Part shown: positions 59,253-64,000 of the stretch, one piece after another | Numbering within the stretch: the first letter of the stretch is position 1 | How the letters are laid out: every line of letters starts with the position of its first letter | From: Desertivibrio insolitus | GTDB lineage: Bacteria > Actinomycetota > Actinomycetes > Actinomycetales > Microbacteriaceae | Length of the DNA stretch: 64,000 nucleotides | Assembly (NCBI RefSeq): GCF_017355965.1 | Contig: NZ_JAFIQW010000003.1 | Location: 334,001-398,000 of the forward strand | Reading direction: 5' to 3' | Notes under the pieces: generated by a model | Seen by the model: only the letters and a program-made list of their open reading frames with translations | What the model was told of the DNA's origin: nothing | Databases searched by the model: none | Translations under genes and position numbers: made by a program

Positions 59253-60080
59253 ATGACGGATGCCGCGCTGCTCGGGCCCGTCGATGCGCCCGGGCTGTCG
59301 GTGATGACGTGGAACGTGCGGCGGCTGCTGCCCGTCACGCCGCCGGGCAGCCCCGACTCCTGGGAGCGCCGCCGCGGACCGCTGCGCGAGGTGCTGCAGC
59401 AGGCGCGGCCGCACGTGCTCGGCGTGCAGGAGGCGCTGCCGCAGCAGGTCGACTGGGTCGCCGGAAGCCTCGGCCACGAGTGGGTCGGGCGAGGCCGGGA
59501 CGCCGACGGCGGGGGAGAGCACTGCGCGGTGTTCCACGACCCCGCTCGCCTGCGGCTCGAGCGCTGGCAGCAGTTCGCCCTCAGCCGCACGCCGGATGCC
59601 CCCGGGTCGCGGTCCTGGGGTGCGCCCTGGCCCCGCGTCTTCGTCGTCGCCGAGTTCGCGGACCTCGTCACAGGTGCGCGCTTCCGAGTGGTCAACACGC
59701 ATCTCGACCCGCTGTCGCCGTGGTCGCGGGCCCGGTCCGCCCGGCTGCTGCGCGCGGTGGCGCTCGGCACGCGGCATCCGTTCGCCTCGCCACTGCCCAC
59801 CCTGGTGATGGGCGACATGAACGCGTCGCCCCGCTCTCGCGCCTACCGGCTGCTGACCGCCGGGCTGGTCGACACGTGGGACGCCTCGACGCCGGAGTGG
59901 TCGACGTTCTCGCACTACCGCGCGCCGCGCGAGGGATCGCGCATCGATTGGATCCTCGCGACCCCGGACGTCGAGGTGGAGCGCGCCGCGATCGTTGCCG
60001 TGCGACCGGGCGGCATCGCGCCGTCGGACCACGAGCCGGTGCAGGTGATCGTCAGACTGCCCACCAGCAGCGCTCGATAG
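59253..60080 (+). CDS. Endonuclease/exonuclease/phosphatase-family protein
   Basis: 275 residues. EEP fold: MTWNVRRLL (Asn), LGVQEALPQQVDW (metal-binding Glu), VVNTHLDPLS, VMGDMNASPRS, RIDWIL and PSDHEPVQV, i.e. the complete metal and catalytic set of the DNase I-like superfamily. No signal peptide. Could act on phosphodiesters, phosphoinositides or nucleic acid; the family does not tell. It starts 10 bases after the acetyltransferase stop. Confidence 0.88.
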   Translation: MTDAALLGPVDAPGLSVMTWNVRRLLPVTPPGSPDSWERRRGPLREVLQQARPHVLGVQEALPQQVDWVAGSLGHEWVGRGRDADGGGEHCAVFHDPARLRLERWQQFALSRTPDAPGSRSWGAPWPRVFVVAEFADLVTGARFRVVNTHLDPLSPWSRARSARLLRAVALGTRHPFASPLPTLVMGDMNASPRSRAYRLLTAGLVDTWDASTPEWSTFSHYRAPREGSRIDWILATPDVEVERAAIVAVRPGGIAPSDHEPVQVIVRLPTSSAR

Positions 60081-60089
60081 CCTGCGGAC

Positions 60090-60692
60090 GTGATCGAGAC
60101 CTTCCTGCGTCGGCCGGCGGACGCGGGCGAGGTGCTCGCCGACGTGCTGCGCCTCGTCGGGCTCGTCAGCGCCGTCGTCGCGGGCGTCGTCTTCGGTCCG
60201 GTCTACTTCTTCGTCTTCGCGCTGACCCTGCTCGGACTCGTGGTGCCCCGGTTCCTCGGGGTGCGGCCGGGCGTCGACATCGCGACCGGGGTCGTGCTGC
60301 TCGTCGCGGCGTGGTCCGCCGCGCTCGACCTGTACGTGACCGCGCCCCCGGTCGACATCCCCGTGCACCTGCTGCTCAACGGGCTGCTAGCGGCGCTCGC
60401 CGCGGTGCTCCTCGTCCGCACCCGGGTGCTGCCGAAGATGCCCAGGGTGGCAACGGTGCTCGTCACGACCGCCCTCGGGCTGTCGCTCGGCGTGCTGTGG
60501 GAGTTCGGCGAGTGGGCGGGCAACACCTTCGTCGACGCCGACATCTTCGTCAGCTACGACGACACGATCGGCGACCTCGCGGTCGGCGGGCTCGGCTCGC
60601 TGCTCGCGGGGCTCGCGATGCCGTGGGTGCTCCGCGACAGCCGGTGGCGCGGGACGGCGGCGGATGTCAGGGAGCGGCGCACCGCGCCCTGA
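60090..60692 (+). CDS. DUF2238-like integral membrane protein
   Basis: 200 residues with about five hydrophobic helices. LGVLWEFGEWAGNTFVDADI, then YDDTIGDLAVGGLGSLLAGL, is the conserved end of the DUF2238 family (YjdF-like membrane proteins). GTG start at 60090, 9 bases after the stop of the preceding gene. Convergent with rlmC (17 bases apart). Function unknown; the conserved acidic and Trp residues in the membrane part suggest a metal or lipid site. Confidence 0.8.
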   Translation: MIETFLRRPADAGEVLADVLRLVGLVSAVVAGVVFGPVYFFVFALTLLGLVVPRFLGVRPGVDIATGVVLLVAAWSAALDLYVTAPPVDIPVHLLLNGLLAALAAVLLVRTRVLPKMPRVATVLVTTALGLSLGVLWEFGEWAGNTFVDADIFVSYDDTIGDLAVGGLGSLLAGLAMPWVLRDSRWRGTAADVRERRTAP

Positions 60693-60709
60693 CCGGGTTC
60701 GCCGGTGGC

Positions 60710-61834
60710 CTACCTGCGCTCCAGCAGCACGATCGCCTCGTAGTGCTTCGTCTGCGGGAACATGTCGAGCACCCGGCCGCGCACGGGCGCGAGGGAGGGC
60801 ATCGCCTCGAGGTCCTTCGCGAGCGTGACCGCGTTGCAGCTCGAGTAGAGCACCGTCCGCACGCCGGAGCGCTCCAGCCAGCCCGCGAGCTCGCGTCCGA
60901 TGCCGCGGCGCGGCGGGTTCACGATCACGAGGTCGGGCGCCTCGGTCTGCGCGAGCGCGAACGCCGTGGCATCCGTCGCCTCGAAGCGAAGCCCCTCGAG
61001 GCCCTGCTGCCTCGCCGTCGTGCGTGCGCTCTCGATCGCGTCGGCGCTCGTCTCGATGCCGGTCACCTCGCGCCCGGGTGCCGCCGCGTGCAGCGCGAAC
61101 CCGCCGACGCCGCAGTACAGGTCCCAGACCGTGCGCGGGTCCGCGGCGTCGATCCACTCGCGCGCCTGCCGGTACAGCGCCGACGCGATCGTCGTGTTCG
61201 TCTGCACGAAGCTGCGGGTGCGCAACAGCAGGTCGACGTCGCCGATGCGCATCGGCAGCGTCTCGCGCTCGGTGAGGTGCAGCTCGCGGTCGCCCTCGAG
61301 CGTCGCCTTGTGCTCGGGGTGGATGTTGGCCGACACGACCGCGATGCGGGGAAGCGCGTCGAGCAGCGCCGGCAGGTGCTTGCGGATGCGCGGCACCGCC
61401 TCCTCCGAGCGCAGCACGAAGCGCACCATGAGCCCGCCGTCGGGGGCCTCGGTCACGATGATGTGCTTGAGCTCGCCCCGGCGCGAGGGCACGTCGTAGG
61501 GAGTGAGGCGCGCGTGCCCGATGAACGCCGTCAGAGTGGGGAACGTCGCGAGGATGCCCGGCGCGATGACGCCGCACTCGCTGAGATCCACGCCGCGGCC
61601 CTCGTCGTCGAGGATGCCGAGCGTCGGGTCATCCGCGGTGCCGCCGACGACCATCTTCGCCTTGGTGCGGAACCCCTCCTCGGGACTCGCCACCGGCGGC
61701 AGCCACTCGAGCGACGGATGCCCGGCAAGCAGCGTCTCGCAGTGCCGCTGCTTGCCGGCGAGCTGCTCGGCGTACGTGGTGCCCATGAGTGCGCACGACC
61801 GGCAGATCCCGGCATCGAACGCGGCGCACTTCAC
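60710..61834 (-). CDS. rlmC: 23S rRNA (uracil-C5)-methyltransferase RlmC
   Basis: 374 residues, TrmA/RumA family without TRAM domain. Four Cys for the [4Fe-4S] cluster: Cys3, Cys12, Cys15 and Cys87 (LSECGVI). SAM site WDLYCGVGGFALHAA, VNPPRRG and the catalytic Cys in LYSSCNAVTLAKDL. It methylates a uridine of 23S rRNA (U747 in E. coli). The GTG at 61834 gives the usual N-terminus MKCAAFDAGICRSC. The actinobacterial target position may differ. Confidence 0.9.
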   Translation of the reverse strand: MKCAAFDAGICRSCALMGTTYAEQLAGKQRHCETLLAGHPSLEWLPPVASPEEGFRTKAKMVVGGTADDPTLGILDDEGRGVDLSECGVIAPGILATFPTLTAFIGHARLTPYDVPSRRGELKHIIVTEAPDGGLMVRFVLRSEEAVPRIRKHLPALLDALPRIAVVSANIHPEHKATLEGDRELHLTERETLPMRIGDVDLLLRTRSFVQTNTTIASALYRQAREWIDAADPRTVWDLYCGVGGFALHAAAPGREVTGIETSADAIESARTTARQQGLEGLRFEATDATAFALAQTEAPDLVIVNPPRRGIGRELAGWLERSGVRTVLYSSCNAVTLAKDLEAMPSLAPVRGRVLDMFPQTKHYEAIVLLERR

Positions 61835-61926
61835 GGGCGGCGAGTTTAGTTGCGGTGCGGGTCGATGCGCCGGGGCGGATGCCGGCGGGGCCGGCGCTCC
61901 GCTGGAGGTGCGCGGCCGGATACGGC

Positions 61927-61963
61927 GGAGGGGCCGGCCACTCCTGCAGTGACCGGCCCCTCC
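61927..61963. terminator. Perfect 11-base-pair hairpin
   Basis: GGAGGGGCCGG (61927-61937) pairs with CCGGCCCCTCC (61953-61963) around a 15-base loop. On the minus strand it follows the FMN reductase stop by 18 bases and precedes rlmC, so it probably ends the reductase transcript. No T-tract. Confidence 0.65.
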
Positions 61964-61981
61964 GAGGCATCCGTTCGACGA

Positions 61982-62551
61982 CTAGGCCGCGACCTCGTCG
62001 TCGGCGTAGCGGGCGATGTGCGCCGTGAACGCCTTGAGCCACGTCGTGAGGAACTCGCGCGTCGACTCGTTGGTCACCGTGCCGTCCTCGGCGATGAGCC
62101 CCTCCGTCACCTGGATGTAGGCCTCGGGCTGTGCCAGTTCGGGCGAGGCGCAGAACGAGAGGATGCTGCGGAGGTGCTGCTGCGCGACCGCGGTGCCGAT
62201 CGCGCCGATCGAGGCACCGGTCACCGCGGAGGGCTTGCCGGTGAGGGAGTTCTGCCCCCACGGACGCGACGCCCAGTCGATCGCGTTCTTGAGGGCACCC
62301 GGCACCGAGCGGTTGTACTCGGGGGTGACGAAGAGCACGGCGTCGACATCGGCGATCGCCTGCTTGAGCGCCTTGCCCTCGGCCGGGTACTCGGCGTCGT
62401 AGTCGTGGTTGTACAGCGGGAGGTCCTTGATCGGGATCTCGACGAGCTCGAGGTCCGCCTCGGGGGCGAGCTTCACGAGCGCGTCCGCCAGCTGACGGTT
62501 GATGGAGTTCGTGCTGAGGCTTCCGACGATGTAGCCGACCTTGTACGTCAT
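61982..62551 (-). CDS. NADPH-dependent FMN reductase family protein
   Basis: 189 residues from ATG 62551 (AAAGGAACACGG upstream); an in-frame reading to 62623 is not needed. Flavodoxin-like fold: VGYIVGSLSTNSINRQLADA is the FMN phosphate loop, FVTPEYNRSVPGALKNAIDW the isoalloxazine site, and GASIGAIGTAVAQQHLRSIL typical for the NADPH-dependent azo/quinone reductase group. It reduces FMN, quinones or similar compounds. The 283 bases upstream (62552-62834) show no gene. Confidence 0.9.
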   Translation of the reverse strand: MTYKVGYIVGSLSTNSINRQLADALVKLAPEADLELVEIPIKDLPLYNHDYDAEYPAEGKALKQAIADVDAVLFVTPEYNRSVPGALKNAIDWASRPWGQNSLTGKPSAVTGASIGAIGTAVAQQHLRSILSFCASPELAQPEAYIQVTEGLIAEDGTVTNESTREFLTTWLKAFTAHIARYADDEVAA

Positions 62552-62834
62552 CCGTGTTCCTTTCTGTCGCCGCGGGGATGGCACGGCGGTTCCCTGAGAA
62601 GTGATTCCTGGGGGTCGCCCCACTATTCCATGCGCTCGTATGAAGTCGGCTGAGAGCGGGCGCGGGCACGCCGGTGCAGAGGAGTCGGATGCCGAACGGA
62701 TGCGGCGGGGATGGACGGCGGCGCTCGACCCTGTGTCCGGGCGGTTGCGGCAACTCTGGAGTGGACCTGCACCGGGCCTGCCGTTTCGGTCAGGAGTAAG
62801 CGCCCGGAACGAGGGCGCCCCGAGCGCCCCCGCG

Positions 62835-63497
62835 TCAGTCCTCGTCGTCGCCCGTCAGCTCATCGAGCTCGCGGCCCAGGTCGTCGTCCTCGAACGCGGT
62901 GCGCATCTCCGCGGCCTCGGTGGTGAGGCGGATGAGCGAGGTGAGCAGCTGCTCCATCGAGGTGCTGCGCAGCAGCGTGAACTGGTCGAGCTGCCCGAGC
63001 GGGGCCACGCCCGCGAGCTGCCACACGGCCTCGACGGGATCGTCGGACACCATGACATCCGGCGACCAGACGATGTTGCCGAACTCGCTCGCCCGGGCGA
63101 GCTCGCGCCGCACGACGCGCTCGGCCTCCTCGCGCAGCGGACGCAGCGACTCGTCCCACTCGAGCTCGGGCAGGTCGTGCACCCGCGCGCGGGGGTGCGG
63201 GTCGTCGGGCAGCCACTCGTCGACCTCGATGCGGCGCGTGCCTTCCGCGATGAGGTCGATCGTGCCGTCGGTGGATGACTGCAGCTGGGTGATCTGCGCG
63301 ACGGTGGCCGTGCGGAAGCGGGTCTCCCCACCGCCGGCCTCGGTGCCGCGCTCGATCAGCACGATGGCGAACTCCGGCGGCTCCTGCTCGATGAGCCGGG
63401 ACAGCATGATCAGGTACCGCTCCTCGAACAGGTGCAGTGCCGTCGGCATCCCCGGGAACAGCACGGAGCCCAGGGGGAACATCGCCATCTCCGCCAT
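62835..63497 (-). CDS. Lon N-terminal (substrate-binding) domain protein
   Basis: 220 residues. AMFPLGSVLFPGMPTALHLF, EERYLIMLSRLIEQEPPEFA and the following beta-rich region match the LON substrate-binding domain (peptidase S16 N-terminus) without ATPase or protease. Such proteins may bind unfolded protein; their role is unsettled. The start may be ATG 63497 or ATG 63482, the latter with GGAG 6 bases upstream. The C-terminus is acidic (LDELTGDDED). Followed downstream by the FMN reductase gene on the same strand. Confidence 0.85.
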   Translation of the reverse strand: MAEMAMFPLGSVLFPGMPTALHLFEERYLIMLSRLIEQEPPEFAIVLIERGTEAGGGETRFRTATVAQITQLQSSTDGTIDLIAEGTRRIEVDEWLPDDPHPRARVHDLPELEWDESLRPLREEAERVVRRELARASEFGNIVWSPDVMVSDDPVEAVWQLAGVAPLGQLDQFTLLRSTSMEQLLTSLIRLTTEAAEMRTAFEDDDLGRELDELTGDDED

Positions 63498-63577
63498 GGC
63501 AAGAGCCTGACACCTACCGCCGCGCCGATGGCGCCCGCCCGCGCCTCTCTCACGCAACGGTCAGGAGAGGGCGACGG

Positions 63578-63733
63578 ATGACTCGGAGCGAGAGCATCCT
63601 GGTCCTCCAGCAGGACGAATGGCGCGCGACGCCGGCGTGTTCGCCCCGCCGGCGGCGTGTCGCCGCGTCCGTCCTGCTGAAGGAACGTGGCTGGGCGCCA
63701 CCAGCCCGCCACCCGCGCCGGATGGAAGACTGA
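63578..63733 (+). CDS. Possible 51-residue ORF over an inverted repeat (doubtful)
   Basis: Frame ATG 63578 to 63733 with AGGAGAGGG 7 bases upstream. The product ([20 protein letters not shown] inside) is Arg/Pro-rich and does not look folded. The DNA beneath it is mostly an inverted repeat (63603-63684), so the frame may be accidental. Given only because of the good ribosome site. Confidence 0.2.
   Translation: MTRSESILVLQQDEWRATPACSPRRRRVAASVLLKERGWAPPARHPRRMED
63603..63684. repeat. Long imperfect inverted repeat in 240-base intergenic region
   Basis: TCCTCCAGCAGGACG (63603-63617) and CGTCCTGCTGAAGGA (63670-63684) match 14 of 15 as inverted arms. The 52-base interior is itself nearly self-complementary (GACGCCGGCG against GCCGGCGGCGTGTC). 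A second hairpin, GGCTGG-N6-CCAGCC, follows at 63689-63706. It may be a palindromic repeat element or a structured RNA. Confidence 0.6.
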
Positions 63734-63737
63734 CCCC

Positions 63738-64000
63738 ATGACGGCGACCCCCACGGCAGCGCGCGTGGCCGCCGTCGAGCCGGGGCCCGAGCTCACGCTC
63801 GACCAGCGCCGCCGCTTCATCCGCCAGCTGACCCTGCCCGGCTTCGACGAGGTGGCGCAGCGCCGCCTGCTCGCCGCCCGCGTGCTCGTGATCGGCGCCG
63901 GCGGTCTCGGCAGCATCGTGCTCCCCGCGCTCGCCGCGGCCGGCGTCGGCACGATCGGCATCGTCGACCACGACGTGGTCGAGCCCTCCAATCTGCATCG
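63738..64000 (+). CDS. ThiF/MoeB-type adenylyltransferase (3' end cut by window)
   Basis: First 87 residues of an E1-like enzyme that adenylates the C-terminus of a ubiquitin-like sulfur carrier (ThiS or MoaD) for thiamine or molybdopterin synthesis. [20 protein letters not shown] is the family opening with a conserved Arg, [20 protein letters not shown] the nucleotide loop, and [12 protein letters not shown] the conserved ATP/Mg region. ATG 63738. Whether ThiF or MoeB, and whether a rhodanese domain follows, cannot be seen here. Confidence 0.9.
   Translation, partial: MTATPTAARVAAVEPGPELTLDQRRRFIRQLTLPGFDEVAQRRLLAARVLVIGAGGLGSIVLPALAAAGVGTIGIVDHDVVEPSNLH

Noticed and set aside
59309-61849. 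846-codon open frame on the plus strand
   Set aside because: It lies across the endonuclease-like gene, the DUF2238 gene and antisense to rlmC; Arg/Ala/Gly-rich content is typical of high-GC shadow frames.
1-64000. CRISPR arrays or rRNA genes
   Set aside because: No regularly spaced repeats and no rRNA-like sequence seen on either strand.

Overview
The window looks like a chromosome segment of a high-GC Gram-positive actinobacterium, most likely of the Microbacteriaceae type. The first 8.8 kb carry the actinobacterial cell-envelope signalling operon fhaA-fhaB-pstP-rodA-pbpA-pknA-pknB, read on the minus strand. GTG and TTG starts are frequent, GGAGG-type ribosome sites are common, and many gene pairs share 4-base NTGA stop/start overlaps. 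The species call is an inference from synteny and base composition; no rRNA is present.

Layout. 1-8772: the cell-wall kinase/phosphatase/PBP operon. 8896-8982: tRNA-Leu(CAG) followed by a terminator. About 9.1-42.2 kb: an accessory block next to the tRNA. It starts with a DDE transposase coupled to a degenerate tyrosine-recombinase-like gene and a set of small HTH proteins (9.2-14.6 kb). Next come an alpha-galactoside locus (ABC importer, GH36 alpha-galactosidase, divergent ROK regulator; 14.8-21.4 kb) and a four-gene HxlR / zinc-macrodomain / class-M sirtuin / NmrA-oxidoreductase operon (21.7-24.6 kb), which points to reversible protein ADP-ribosylation. After these lie a SnoaL-like lipoprotein, TetR, MFS and luciferase-like genes, and a beta-glucoside locus (LacI, MFS, GH3, GH1; 28.7-34.5 kb). 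The block ends with an Lrp-regulated ACC-deaminase/D-cysteine-desulfhydrase-like enzyme, an MFS remnant, a probable toxin-antitoxin pair, a TPR protein, a second recombinase-like gene that has lost its active site, and two genes of unknown function (36.5-41.9 kb). A strong intrinsic terminator at 42.2 kb precedes the return to core-like, higher-GC sequence.

42.5-64 kb: a TetR gene; a second sugar ABC importer with a 36-residue membrane peptide at its end, divergent from an oxidoreductase-LacI pair; DeoR-GNAT; a BLUF blue-light sensor coupled to a membrane acyltransferase that seems to start at CTG; a three-gene envelope/stress operon (DUF3618, holin-like DUF1469, Ala-rich membrane protein); and housekeeping enzymes including RlmC, an FMN reductase, a Lon-N-domain protein and the start of a ThiF/MoeB enzyme cut by the window edge.

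How the genes work together. Three sugar-use loci have their own local repressors and visible operator-like palindromes (ROK at 20246, LacI at 29749, candidates at 46335 and 46362). Neither ABC locus encodes an ATPase, so a shared MsiK-type ATPase elsewhere is expected. Several regulator genes appear to be leaderless, with the start codon 6-7 bases after a -10 box. The findings most worth following up are the sirtuin/macrodomain operon in a new gene context, the degenerate recombinases near both ends of the accessory block, the shared operator of the small HTH proteins, and the BLUF-acyltransferase pair.
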